Shown here: positions 45,738 through 55,085 of the stretch, piece by piece
How the letters are laid out: each line of letters begins with the position of its first letter
Position numbering within the stretch: position 1 is the stretch's first letter
Origin: Chryseobacterium artocarpi
GTDB lineage: Bacteria > Bacteroidota > Bacteroidia > Flavobacteriales > Weeksellaceae
NCBI RefSeq assembly: GCF_001684975.1
Contig: NZ_MAYH01000001.1
Span: 186,001-250,000, forward strand
DNA: 64,000 nt
Direction of reading: 5' to 3'
Translations under genes and position numbers: made by a program
Notes under the pieces: model-generated
What the model was told of the DNA's origin: nothing
The model's database searches: none
What the model saw: only the letters and a program-made list of their open reading frames with translations

Positions 45738-47198
45738 TTAGTATAAATTTTGCCAGGTAGAACCATCACATCCTTGGTGTTTTTTTATAGTTGCATTATA
45801 GCGTATAGCACCTTCACTGGTAGAATCGCAACTAGAGTTAGGGGTCTGAGGAACAATACGAATTGAAGTATTCACAGTTAAATCACTTTGAATAGCACTT
45901 GTAAGAGCTCCAAATGTTGAAGGATCTACGTTAATACCAACTATCGTTTTTGTGTTGGTAGCTGTACTTTTGAAATAGTGAACATCATTGCTGTAAACAG
46001 TATTGAATGATTTTCCGGAGATAGTTCCATTGTTACCAAGAACCATACTTCCTGAAGCTGCTCCTATGATACCATTCTGCGAACCAAAAATATAACCTCC
46101 ACTATTAGAAGTATTATTGGTTCCAACTGTATATCCACTACCAATAGGATTCGATAACGTTCCGTTCCTGTCACCTATCACCATTCCTGATTGATTAGTG
46201 AAGTTACTGCCACCAATAACAGTTGTGTTTACACTTGGCACACTATTGTCATTTCCTAAAACAAAGGTTCCTCCTTGAAATGATATACCTGTATTAGAAG
46301 AGGATATTACATTTCTAAGACCTAATACAAAGTTTTTCTGCCCTGATACGGTATTTCCATATCCAAGAGCCATTGAATATGATCCGGAGTTAGTATTGTT
46401 TGTCCCAGCAGCATCATATCCAATTGCTATGGAGTTCGTAGATGATGAACTGTTATTACTTCCTATCGCTATAGAATTATTGCCGATGGCATTATTACCT
46501 GTACCTAAGGCAACAGATGCTGTTCCGCTTGCTGTATTATTTGTTCCCCATGAAAAGGAATTCAATGTTCCACCACCACCGTTCAAAGAACCGTCTGTTC
46601 CTAGAATTGCTCTGGTGATATTATTAGTAGCAAATGCTAGTGTTTTAGCATCTTTAGTTCCGATGAAGTTTGTAGAAACTGTTCCTAATGTTCCTGCTCC
46701 TGAAGTTGTGGTATTTCCTGTTAATTTCCAGTCACTGGTATCTGCAGTTGCAGGAATAGTACTTACCACAGTTGCACCAAGAGTTCCAGTAACGTTTCCT
46801 GCTAATGGTAAATTAGCAGCGGAAAAATAAGAGGGAGCTGCTGCTGTTGCCGTATTGTTACCTAGAATAGTATTAGCACCTGCATTGGTCAGAGTAAAGT
46901 TCAATTCCGGTGTTGTTGTTGTTGTATTTTCAGTTGTTGTAAACAATGGAGCGAGGTCTCCTGCTGAAAAATTAGTAACAGTTCCTGGGTTTGTGGTAAT
47001 TGTTGTCCACGTACCTTTACCATCTGCATCAGAAACCAGTATCTTACCGTTACCTGCATCAGCATTTTCTAATCTGAAAGTACCTTTTACATGAAGTGTT
47101 TCGGTTGGAGTTGTTGTATTGATACCAACACCTTTTTGTGCATGAGCATTAGAGAATCCTAATGCAAGAATTGCGATTGTAAATATATTTTTTTTCAT
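45738..47198 (-). CDS. Exported head-repeat protein (YadA-head-like)
   Basis: A 486-aa secreted protein. Signal peptide ending in AHAQ; a KGVGINTTTPTETLHVKGTF segment common at the start of Flavobacteriia fibre-like proteins; a low-complexity Thr/Asn/Ala-rich region; then repeats of about 14 residues with the S-x-A-x-G pattern of trimeric adhesin heads (NNSIAIGSNN, TNSIAIGYDA, SYSMALGYGN, KNFVLGLRN) at about 210-400. The end is SSCDSTSEGAIRYNATIKKHQGCDGSTWQNLY, a short cysteine-containing tail also common in this group. It has no T9SS sorting domain and no YadA membrane anchor, so how it stays on the surface is unclear. Confidence 0.82.
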   Translation of the reverse strand: MKKNIFTIAILALGFSNAHAQKGVGINTTTPTETLHVKGTFRLENADAGNGKILVSDADGKGTWTTITTNPGTVTNFSAGDLAPLFTTTENTTTTTPELNFTLTNAGANTILGNNTATAAAPSYFSAANLPLAGNVTGTLGATVVSTIPATADTSDWKLTGNTTTSGAGTLGTVSTNFIGTKDAKTLAFATNNITRAILGTDGSLNGGGGTLNSFSWGTNNTASGTASVALGTGNNAIGNNSIAIGSNNSSSSTNSIAIGYDAAGTNNTNSGSYSMALGYGNTVSGQKNFVLGLRNVISSSNTGISFQGGTFVLGNDNSVPSVNTTVIGGSNFTNQSGMVIGDRNGTLSNPIGSGYTVGTNNTSNSGGYIFGSQNGIIGAASGSMVLGNNGTISGKSFNTVYSNDVHYFKSTATNTKTIVGINVDPSTFGALTSAIQSDLTVNTSIRIVPQTPNSSCDSTSEGAIRYNATIKKHQGCDGSTWQNLY

Positions 47199-48108
47199 AA
47201 TTAAATATGTTTAAAAGTTGTTTTTAAAAAGCAAATTGTGTGTTTTATATTTATTTTGTTGAAGAACAGAGGGATATATGTAAGTTATTTATTGTTTGAT
47301 GAATTCTGATTAAACGGTTTATAAGTATTCTAGGATTAGATTGCTATTTGGGTGTTCTGAATCAATTTGCTACTTGAAGTTTTTTGTTTAATAGTAATCT
47401 GATTTGAATCTGTGTTGGCAGAATGTCCTATTTATAACATTCTGATCAATATTTCTAGCCCAACCTTTAAATATCATTATCCTAAATTATTGGATACGTT
47501 CCTAAAGAATGATACCTGATAATTAGAATTAATTATTTAGCTGAATTAAGGAAATAGAAAAATTATTTACTCAATTCAGAGGATGAGAAGTGACGTTCTT
47601 TAAACTTGGTTTAAATGATTTACAGAAAATTGCATATTGGAAGTATTAATGCAAAATAGGATACTGAATACGAGGTGATAAGATCTGGAATGGGATCGTA
47701 ATTTTTTTTCATAATTTTTGTTTTTAAGTCATCATTTTGTAATGCGAAGTTAATGTGAGAACTCGATTAGGGCTTGGATGTTGTCATTAAATTTCATGTA
47801 CAATGGTGATTTATTTAATATACAATCTATGTATATTTTTGTGTATTTTATTGATATTCAAATGTTTATTGTTTTTTAATTTGTGACTATTACAATTGCT
47901 TTTTGAATATAAAATAAAATTTATCGTTGTGAGGAGTAAATTGTTGCTATAATCGTTTTATAGCTTAGTTTTATATTGAGTTTTTGGAGTGCTTTTGATG
48001 AATTGCATTGAATAATCTTGAAAAAATGTTGTCAAATTTAATTTTACTCTTTAAAATTTTTTGAATGTTTTTTATTGTCTTAAAAATTGATTGGCTAAAA
48101 GGGAAGTA

Positions 48109-48153
48109 TCATATGTATTTTATAAATTGGAATAATCCATAAAATACATATGA
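48109..48153. repeat. Perfect 15-bp inverted repeat with 15-nt spacer
   Basis: Left arm TCATATGTATTTTAT and right arm ATAAAATACATATGA are perfect reverse complements. There is no T tract after either arm, so it is not a classic terminator. It could be an operator, a cruciform, or a structured leader. Confidence 0.7.
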
Positions 48154-48259
48154 CCATGTGTTTGTGTAATGATATGATGTTTTTTTTATTTGAATAATTA
48201 ATGTTATTAGAGCCTCTATTTGTTTCATTCATTGCTATACAATGAAAATGTTACTAATT

Positions 48260-48286
48260 GTTATGTATATAAAGTATATACATAAC
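48260..48286. repeat. Perfect 12-bp hairpin with 3-nt loop
   Basis: GTTATGTATATA and TATATACATAAC around AAG. It is followed by TGTTTTATATGTTTTAT on the plus strand, only partly terminator-like. Confidence 0.6.
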
Positions 48287-48400
48287 TGTTTTATATGTTT
48301 TATATGTTGTTCATTTTCAGTATGTTGTTTATTTTTTTTGATTATGGTTTCCTTGATGCTGCATTAGTAGGATTCTGTACAAAAGTTGAAATATTTATTA

Positions 48401-48408
48401 TAATTTTG
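48401..48408 (+). promoter_or_regulatory. Candidate -7 box of the TPR/HTH regulator gene
   Basis: TAATTTTG, a match to TAnnTTTG, 54 bases ahead of the chosen ATG 48463. The nearest TTG boxes are at non-standard distance. Confidence 0.4.
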
Positions 48409-48462
48409 ACAAGGTAATTATGCTTTATGTGTAATTCCTTAACAAAAACACAAACCGAATTG

Positions 48463-50268
48463 ATGAAAAGAAATATTCTTTTTTTGATAGCAATATTATT
48501 GCTGGGATCTGGTGTATTATACGCGCAGAGTGATAAGGATGAAGATCAGCAAACCCTATATACATTGCTTTATGCAAAACAATATCCTCAGGCAAAAAAA
48601 ATAATAGAAGATAAATTTCTCCGTTCTGATGATAATTCCAGGAAAGTAATAGGTTACGCGTATCTAGTTAATTATTATTCTTTTTCAAAGGATAATGAAA
48701 TCAAAAAAATTGAAGCACTGGAAAAAGCCAAAAAACTTGCTAAGGCTTCCAAAGAAGAGCTCGATGATGCTTATGTAGAATTTGGGAATGCTTTATATTA
48801 TGAAAACCTGGAGCTTAACGATCCGTTTGTAAAGTCGGTTAATAGAAGTATTAATATTTTTAGCAAATATTCTGACGAAAACTTTATGCTTTCTATATTG
48901 TACTTTATAAAATATCGTTTTATAAATCGAAATTATATTAATGTTGAAAATGAATATGTTCAATCGGATATTATTCAGACAAATAAATATGCAAAGAAGT
49001 CTGGAAATGCACTTCTGATCAATCATAGCTATAATATTCTTGCTTATTACTATCATAAAAAATTTTATGAAAATAAGACAAAGACTTCTGATGAAAGAAC
49101 AAAACTTCTCGATTCTGCAGATATATATTATCAGAAATCATATGAATTTGCCAAGAAAGTTATTGATCCGATCGCCCAAAAAAAAGCTTTAGTTACTTAT
49201 TTTTCAAACTATAGCAGTTTACTTCTTGCTATAACTCCTCTTGATAAGCAGAAGTGCCTGGATATGTATAATAATGTGTTGAAATTGAGTTTGGGAGATA
49301 CTCAGCTTATCGATTTTACCTGTGGAGCTTATAATGATATGGGGTATTTATATGAAGCAATGGGGGATTATAAATTATCAGAAAAGTATTATTTAAAGGC
49401 TTATGATATAGCTATTACTTCTAATAATCTTGGACTGACTAACAAGATTGCTGTTTTTGATAATCTTTCAAGATTGTATCAACGTGTGGGGCAGTACGGA
49501 AAGGCATTTCATCTTGAAAGACGTGCAAGAAAGGAAACAGAGATGAGCATTGAAAAATTGACAAACAGCACAAGAGCACTCGATGTATTTTACCGTACGG
49601 AAAGAAAAAACCAATTAATCAACCAATTAGAAAAAGAGAAAAAATCTTTAGTCAGAGAGAACCTGCTTTATCTTGGAGTAATGTTAATTTCTATTGTTGC
49701 ACTGATATTCCTGATCCGTTTAACAAAATTCAGACAAAAATTAAGTATGCAAAAAAATGAATTATTGGAAGCTGAAAAACAGGAAACCCAGCTTATATTA
49801 CAACTGGAAAGAGAAGAAAAAGCCCGGATAAAAGCAGAACAGGATTTACTCGTAGCCAATCAGGAAAAATTGAAAAAAATAGCTCTGTCTACTTCAATGC
49901 GCTTGAATTATAAGACAAGTTTTATTAAAGATCTTAAGACAAAAATTAACGAGAAGCCAGATGTCAAACTACAGCAAATTCTGAAAGAAGATCAGTTAAA
50001 TGATAATGATTTTTCAGAAATGGAAAGATTGATAGAAGATATTCATCCTGATTTCCATAAACGCTTAAAAGAAGTGTCAAAAAGTAAGCTTTCCAATATG
50101 GATTTTAAATATGCCTCTTATTTATATCTTAATATGAGTAATCAGCAGATAGCAAATGTTTTAAAAGTAGATGCCAATACAGTACGTGTTACTAAATATC
50201 GATTAAAGCAAAAGATTGGATTGGCTAGGGAGGACGACTTACAGGCTTACATTCAAAATTTAAATTAA
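48463..50268 (+). CDS. Membrane-bound TPR-type regulator with C-terminal HTH
   Basis: A 601-aa protein. Start at 48463 gives a signal peptide (MKRNILFLIAILLLGSGVLYAQ); the longer frame from 48427 would bury it. The periplasmic part (about 25-385) is a helical repeat of TPR type (e.g. AYNDMGYLYEAMGDYKLSEKYYLKAYDIA). A membrane segment (about 394-414) and a long coiled coil (about 420-480) lead to a LuxR/GerE-like HTH at the end (LYLNMSNQQIANVLKVDANTVRVTKYRLKQKIGL). This layout, outside TPR sensor and inside HTH, is common in Flavobacteriia. It lacks a kinase or receiver domain. Target genes are unknown. Confidence 0.85.
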   Translation: MKRNILFLIAILLLGSGVLYAQSDKDEDQQTLYTLLYAKQYPQAKKIIEDKFLRSDDNSRKVIGYAYLVNYYSFSKDNEIKKIEALEKAKKLAKASKEELDDAYVEFGNALYYENLELNDPFVKSVNRSINIFSKYSDENFMLSILYFIKYRFINRNYINVENEYVQSDIIQTNKYAKKSGNALLINHSYNILAYYYHKKFYENKTKTSDERTKLLDSADIYYQKSYEFAKKVIDPIAQKKALVTYFSNYSSLLLAITPLDKQKCLDMYNNVLKLSLGDTQLIDFTCGAYNDMGYLYEAMGDYKLSEKYYLKAYDIAITSNNLGLTNKIAVFDNLSRLYQRVGQYGKAFHLERRARKETEMSIEKLTNSTRALDVFYRTERKNQLINQLEKEKKSLVRENLLYLGVMLISIVALIFLIRLTKFRQKLSMQKNELLEAEKQETQLILQLEREEKARIKAEQDLLVANQEKLKKIALSTSMRLNYKTSFIKDLKTKINEKPDVKLQQILKEDQLNDNDFSEMERLIEDIHPDFHKRLKEVSKSKLSNMDFKYASYLYLNMSNQQIANVLKVDANTVRVTKYRLKQKIGLAREDDLQAYIQNLN

Positions 50269-50335
50269 TAATGATTAAAGACTATATTATGACATGAAAC
50301 ATCATGTTTAAATATCTGTTATCTTAGTTAATTCT

Positions 50336-50343
50336 TACTTTTG
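50336..50343 (+). promoter_or_regulatory. Candidate -7 box of the DUF1826-like gene
   Basis: TACTTTTG, a match to TAnnTTTG, 32 bases ahead of the ATG. No good -33 element at 19 bases. Confidence 0.4.
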
Positions 50344-50375
50344 CAAAGGATTAAGTAGTAAAAACAACTATACAT

Positions 50376-51074
50376 ATGAATAATGTGTTTTCTGACAATA
50401 AACAGATTGGAATGGCTTCTGATTTCTCGGAACTTATAAATACTGATTTCCAGGGAGAAATGAATGCAATTTGCTGGAACAGAAATTTAGAAGGAGATTT
50501 TAAAGAAATTGTATCCAAACTTTGTTTGAAGGATAATATTACTGAAGTTTCCGTGGAAGATCTTTTACAATTAGAATTGTCAGAAAAAGGAAATATTGCA
50601 AGAGAAAGGGTACTAGATGATTTACAGCTACTGACTGATTTTGGAGCATCACCTTCACTTAATCTGCTAAAAAACTATGAACGTGACGAGGAATTTGATT
50701 TTATATCAACAGATGTTTATTCCTATCACGTGGATCGTTCACCTGTTGGAACAGATACTTTTTTATGTACATATTACGGTACTTCAAGTGATATATTACC
50801 GAACGAGCAAGCTGTACAAAAGGTGCTCATTCCTGAGATAAGAGAAAAGCTAATGGAATTACATGATGGGTCTGAGGAAGAGTTCGAAGATTTTCTGAAA
50901 GACTGTTTCTTCGATCTGCATTATCAGGCTAAATCTGGTGCTGAACCCATAAATTTAGGATTAGGATCTCTTTGGCGACTGGCGGTAGATCATCCGGAGC
51001 AAAAGGTTTTACCTTGTGTGCACAGAGCTCCAGTTGAAAATGATGGTGAATATCGTCTGCTTTTGATCTGCTAA
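50376..51074 (+). CDS. DUF1826-like cytoplasmic protein
   Basis: A 232-aa acidic protein with no signal peptide or membrane segment. The middle contains YSYHVDRSPVGTDTFLCTYYG (about 118-138) and SDILPNEQAV, which resembles DUF1826 proteins (H-x-D followed by a cysteine-containing strand and a G-x-x-x-L-P-N phrase). The H-x-D pattern recalls Fe(II)/2-oxoglutarate oxygenases, but no safe second metal ligand could be assigned, so the enzymatic idea is inference. CVHRAP near the C-terminus is another conserved-looking site. Lone gene with its own -7 box. Confidence 0.6.
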   Translation: MNNVFSDNKQIGMASDFSELINTDFQGEMNAICWNRNLEGDFKEIVSKLCLKDNITEVSVEDLLQLELSEKGNIARERVLDDLQLLTDFGASPSLNLLKNYERDEEFDFISTDVYSYHVDRSPVGTDTFLCTYYGTSSDILPNEQAVQKVLIPEIREKLMELHDGSEEEFEDFLKDCFFDLHYQAKSGAEPINLGLGSLWRLAVDHPEQKVLPCVHRAPVENDGEYRLLLIC

Positions 51075-51212
51075 GTTATTTTGATCATATAATACTCTTT
51101 ATTATAGTTGTTTTTTTATCGAAAAGAAGTATCTTTAAAAGATATTATTCTTATTTACGGTCTATTGACTTGTAAAATTAATGTTACAAACTGTATTGAA
51201 TTTTGATGATTA

Positions 51213-53012
51213 ATGATTAGATCGATTGTAATTCTAATTTTCTTTTTAAGTGGTTTCTTCTTTTTAAATGCACAGGAAAAGAAAGACTCGCTCTATTATA
51301 AAATAGAAGAATTTTCTGATAAAAGAAAAGTTACTAAGTTTCTTCATCGTTTTATATTCCGTAGAGAAGCAGATTCAACTTCTGTTAAATCAAGAACTGA
51401 AAAATTACCACAGGAAGCTTATAATAAAAAATATATCCGAAATATTAAGATAGAAACTATCGACCCTTTTGGATATGACTCTAAAGATCAGAAAGAAAAA
51501 CTGAAATGGTACGATTGGTTTGCGGATCACCTTCATGCTACTACAAGAACTTCTACAGTTAATAATTATTTGCTTTTTAAAGAAGGAGAAGAATATAATG
51601 CTCAGAAACTCTATGAATCTGAACGTTTACTTAGAACGATGCCTTTTATAAATAGAGTAAACATAAGTGTTTCTGAGGATACTTCAGACAAAGATTCTAT
51701 TGATGTTGTCGTAAAAGTTCTTGATTCCTGGAGTTTAAAACCTAGAATTAGTTATTCGGGAAGTAAAATTGGATTAGGAGTTACTGAAGAAAATGTATTA
51801 GGATTAGGACATACATTAGATTTCCTTTATAGAAACGACTCCAAAGAAAAACAAGATTATGTCTTAGGAAGCTATACCACTTATAATCTTTTTGGAACTT
51901 ATATGAGTGCTCAAATCCTTGGGGAAAGAGATTTTTCAAGAAATGAGCGAATTAATTTCAATGTAAGAAGAGACTTTTTTTCCCCTTTAACAAAATGGGC
52001 GGGTGGTTTTACTTTTGAATACTTTATGCGGAATGTTTTACTTCCAATAGAAACTGAGACCACATTTCCGGAAACTAGGATTAAAGTGTATAGTCAGGAT
52101 ATATGGGGTGGTTATCAAATACCGGTTTCATCTGATCCCAGTGAAAAAGTTTCCAGCAATATTGCCATTATAGGAAGGTTTCAGAATTATCAATATAAAG
52201 ATAGCCCCGGAATTGATCAATATAAGTATTTCAGTTCTTACAATAGCTTTCTGATGTCTTTAGGGCTTATTAACAGACGTTTTTCTGTTCAGAAGAATAT
52301 TTTTCAATATGATTTGCCTGAGGATATTGCCTATGGAAATTCTTTGAATTTTATTGCTGGAGGTTTATCAAGAAATAAAGAGATGAATCCCTATGTAGGA
52401 GTTTCAGCGTCTTATGGTCGTTTTACAAAGTTAGGATATTTTACTTTGAAAGCTCAGTTTGGAAGGTTTTTTAATGAAGACAGTCAAAACAGAGAATCTT
52501 TCCGCATAGATGGCACATATTTCACAAATCTTATGGATTGGAAATTTGCTAAAGTTAGACACTTCTTTTCTCCTACTTTAGCTTTGGGAAATCCACAGCA
52601 TAATTATTCTTATAAAGATAGAATTAACCTTTCTTCATCAGATGAATTTCCTGTTTATAATGCTGATTATATAGGGACTAAAAAAATGGTGTTGAGATAC
52701 CAACTTCAGATGTTTGTAAATAAAACCTGGAAAAATTTCCATTTTAGCCCTTATTTAACGATGGCAGTAGGCTGGTTGGGTATGCCGGATGAAAAACTAT
52801 TGAGTACCCATGCAAATACTAAAATAGGTGTTGGAGTGCTCATTAATAATCCGTTTTTGGTATTCAACAGGATTCAGGTTTCTTTCATGTATTATCCTCG
52901 TGTTCCTTTTGATAATAATTCAATGTTTGATTTTAACAGTAACCGAAATAATCTTCTTCCAATGAACAATTTTGCAACGGAGGTACCACATTTTGTGAAT
53001 TTTGGGAATTGA
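51213..53012 (+). CDS. BamA/TamA-like outer-membrane beta-barrel protein
   Basis: A 599-aa protein: signal peptide (about 20 residues, ending in LNAQ), one or two POTRA-like units (about 65-175; e.g. LFKEGEEYNAQKLYESERLLRTMPFINRVNISV, the usual POTRA helix-strand phrase), then a predicted beta-barrel of amphipathic strands (about 185-599). It is shorter than BamA (about 800 aa) and lacks its five POTRAs, so it is a member of the wider Omp85 family rather than the essential insertase. The last residue is Asn (FVNFGN) rather than Phe, less typical of barrel ends. No adjacent partner gene. Confidence 0.78.
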   Translation: MIRSIVILIFFLSGFFFLNAQEKKDSLYYKIEEFSDKRKVTKFLHRFIFRREADSTSVKSRTEKLPQEAYNKKYIRNIKIETIDPFGYDSKDQKEKLKWYDWFADHLHATTRTSTVNNYLLFKEGEEYNAQKLYESERLLRTMPFINRVNISVSEDTSDKDSIDVVVKVLDSWSLKPRISYSGSKIGLGVTEENVLGLGHTLDFLYRNDSKEKQDYVLGSYTTYNLFGTYMSAQILGERDFSRNERINFNVRRDFFSPLTKWAGGFTFEYFMRNVLLPIETETTFPETRIKVYSQDIWGGYQIPVSSDPSEKVSSNIAIIGRFQNYQYKDSPGIDQYKYFSSYNSFLMSLGLINRRFSVQKNIFQYDLPEDIAYGNSLNFIAGGLSRNKEMNPYVGVSASYGRFTKLGYFTLKAQFGRFFNEDSQNRESFRIDGTYFTNLMDWKFAKVRHFFSPTLALGNPQHNYSYKDRINLSSSDEFPVYNADYIGTKKMVLRYQLQMFVNKTWKNFHFSPYLTMAVGWLGMPDEKLLSTHANTKIGVGVLINNPFLVFNRIQVSFMYYPRVPFDNNSMFDFNSNRNNLLPMNNFATEVPHFVNFGN

Positions 53013-53490
53013 TGAATAGAATAATCATATGTTTTAAAATATTTAGGTTTATAAGGTGTGTATATTGTAATTTCGTTGATATTAGCTTGCATTGTGTTTT
53101 TAAATCTTTCTAGAAAATTTAAGAAAATCAAACATCTTCAAAAACTTAAGGTACTTCTCATCCATAAAGTCTGTAACTTGAAATAATCTTAAGTGTTAAA
53201 AATCTATTGTCTTTTAAAAAATGTTTCTCAATGAGAGCAAAAAGTGGCTGGAAAATCATTATGTTTTCATGAAATAATTAAATATTTTCAATGGATAAAT
53301 GATCTTTAGTTGATTCTATTGAAGCTTAGAGTTTTACATTCGTATTTTATTTGTAAGTTAGTGTCATAAAAATAGTTAAGTATAAAAAATATCGGACGAT
53401 TTTAATGTAGGTATTAATGAATAGGGATTCGTACTATTTTATTCCTCACTATTTAAAAAAATTATACACCCAAAAGCTAAATTTATTAAA
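53013..53490. other. Intergenic region with a dispersed repeat copy
   Basis: About 480 bases without a gene. The middle part (53131-53220) resembles in reverse the repeat found at 55812-55910. Confidence 0.5.
53131..53220 (-). repeat. Dispersed intergenic repeat, degenerate reverse copy
   Basis: Read on the minus strand it aligns with 55828-55915: AGATTTTTAACACTTAAG against AGATTTTAGACACCTTAG, then ATGAGAAG-TACCTTAAGTT against TTGAGAAGAGTACTTAAGTT, at similar spacing. The match was made by eye. Confidence 0.5.
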
Positions 53491-54498
53491 ATGAAGAAGA
53501 CACTGATCATTTCATCAATAGGCGCTTTGCTTGTTGCCTGTAACAAAAAGGCTGAACAGAAAACAGATGCACCAAAGGATACTGTCACCATAGGAAATAC
53601 TGCCGCTACAGAAAAACCTTCGGACGGAACAGGCAATTTTGATATCAACTCCGTACCGGTTTCCACTGCTGAAGTTGGTGAATTACCCTTTTTCAGTTTC
53701 CCCAAAGGACTAAACTTTCAAAACAAACCAGTACAAAGAAGTTATGATATGCTGTTTTTTCCTCTTAAAGGCGTAATGACACCAATAGAAGGAAAGGTAT
53801 GGAAAACCTATGTAGTAAACGAAAAAAGCAATAAAGAAGAATGGTCGTTGCCCTATTTTTTGAAAAGCTATGATGATGCTATTACAAAAGTGGGCGGTGT
53901 AAAAATATTTGATGGCAAAGTTTCTCAGCAAGAACTTGACAGAATAAAAGAAGAAGCCAGGTATTTTGGCGAAGAAGGCTCTATAGATTATTGGAATGAA
54001 CCCGTAAAAGTATATGTTATAAGAAGGCAAAATGGCGATGATATTTATATTCAGCTTTATGGAAATACGGCGACAGGAGCAATACAAATTCTTCAGAAAG
54101 CACCATTTGAGCAGACAATTTCAATATTAAAATCTGATGAAATAAAAAAAGCATTAGATGCAACAGGCAAGGCGATATTACATATTAATTTTGATACAGA
54201 TAAAGCGAGCTTAAAATCTGATGGTAAAATAGCCGTAGATGAAATAACAAAAGTCCTGAAAAACGACAACAACCTGAAACTTGCTATTAACGGATATACG
54301 GATAACAGCGGAAATGATGCCCATAATCTCCAACTCTCAAAAGACCGTGCTACAGCAGTATTGAATGCGATCACTACTTCAGGTATCGATAAAGCACGAC
54401 TATCAGCAGAAGGCTTCGGCAGCAAAACGCCGATTGCAGATAATAGTTCTGAAGAAGGAAAAGCGCAAAACCGTAGAGTAGAGCTTGTGAAAAAATAA
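53491..54498 (+). CDS. OmpA-family lipoprotein
   Basis: A 335-aa lipoprotein (MKKTLIISSIGALLVAC, lipid anchor at Cys17). The middle domain (about 60-210) is unassigned; the C-terminal ~115 residues are an OmpA/MotB peptidoglycan-binding domain (ILHINFDTDKASL, NGYTDNSGNDAHNLQLSKDRA, GFGSKTPIADN-x-x-EGKAQNRRVE), with the usual Asp and Arg that bind diaminopimelate. It should tie the outer membrane to the cell wall. Single gene with a terminator. Confidence 0.9.
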   Translation: MKKTLIISSIGALLVACNKKAEQKTDAPKDTVTIGNTAATEKPSDGTGNFDINSVPVSTAEVGELPFFSFPKGLNFQNKPVQRSYDMLFFPLKGVMTPIEGKVWKTYVVNEKSNKEEWSLPYFLKSYDDAITKVGGVKIFDGKVSQQELDRIKEEARYFGEEGSIDYWNEPVKVYVIRRQNGDDIYIQLYGNTATGAIQILQKAPFEQTISILKSDEIKKALDATGKAILHINFDTDKASLKSDGKIAVDEITKVLKNDNNLKLAINGYTDNSGNDAHNLQLSKDRATAVLNAITTSGIDKARLSAEGFGSKTPIADNSSEEGKAQNRRVELVKK

Positions 54499-54543
54499 TG
54501 TAAATCCTACAATAGTAGAGAATTGTAGTTTATTTTACTTGAA

Positions 54544-54576
54544 AAATCCTGACGAAAGTTAGGATTTTTTGTTTTA
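54544..54576 (+). terminator. Rho-independent terminator of the OmpA-lipoprotein gene
   Basis: A 10-bp stem (AAATCCTGAC / GTTAGGATTT with one G-U pair), GAAA loop, then TTTGTTTT, 46 bases past the stop. Confidence 0.85.
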
Positions 54577-55085
54577 ATTTTCTTTAATTGGTTGATGAGA
54601 AAAGGAAATGGTTGATTTATCAAAATAAGTAAAGCCCTACAATTTCGTTGGTGAATAAGCATACTACTAAAATATTGGCTTCATCGAATCAACAACGTTG
54701 ATTCTGTTCTTTGCCCTTTGAAATAAGCAGTATTAAAATAAAAAACTTTGCGTTAATAAATAGATAATGCCCAAGAAATTTGCTTGGATTATTGGTTCCT
54801 ACCAATTGCATAGATCTTGTGGATATTTTTCTCTCTTCATTCATGATAAATTTTTACGTTCATCTTTTTAATCAAAAAGTAATTTCAAATACGATCTATT
54901 GAGTAGTGAGAGTAGAATTAACATTTTTGTAAAATATAATCGGGTACATGAAGGTATATCTTGCCATAATTTTGTCTATATTTAGAAGCCTATTAATATA
55001 CACGTTTACAAATGTTTAGGAAAGTACTTTGTTCTTGTGTTTTGCACTCTAAAGCATGCTTATAAATATGATATAAAAAAAGACA
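54577..55085. other. Intergenic region with small hairpins
   Basis: About 500 bases without a gene. Two short perfect hairpins stand out: GAATCAAC/GTTGATTC (54686-54704) and ATTGGT/ACCAAT (54791-54806). No coding frame was found. Confidence 0.5.

Larger units (their letters stand above)
47199..48462. other. 1.26-kb AT-rich intergenic region with strong palindromes
   Basis: No coding frame of credible size was found on either strand. It holds two perfect inverted repeats (48109-48153 and 48260-48286), listed separately, and a -7 box near the right end. Confidence 0.6.

Noticed and set aside
46396..46830. 144-codon plus-strand frame inside the head-repeat protein gene
   Set aside because: Val/Ala/Pro-rich low-complexity product that mirrors the repeats of the real gene on the other strand.
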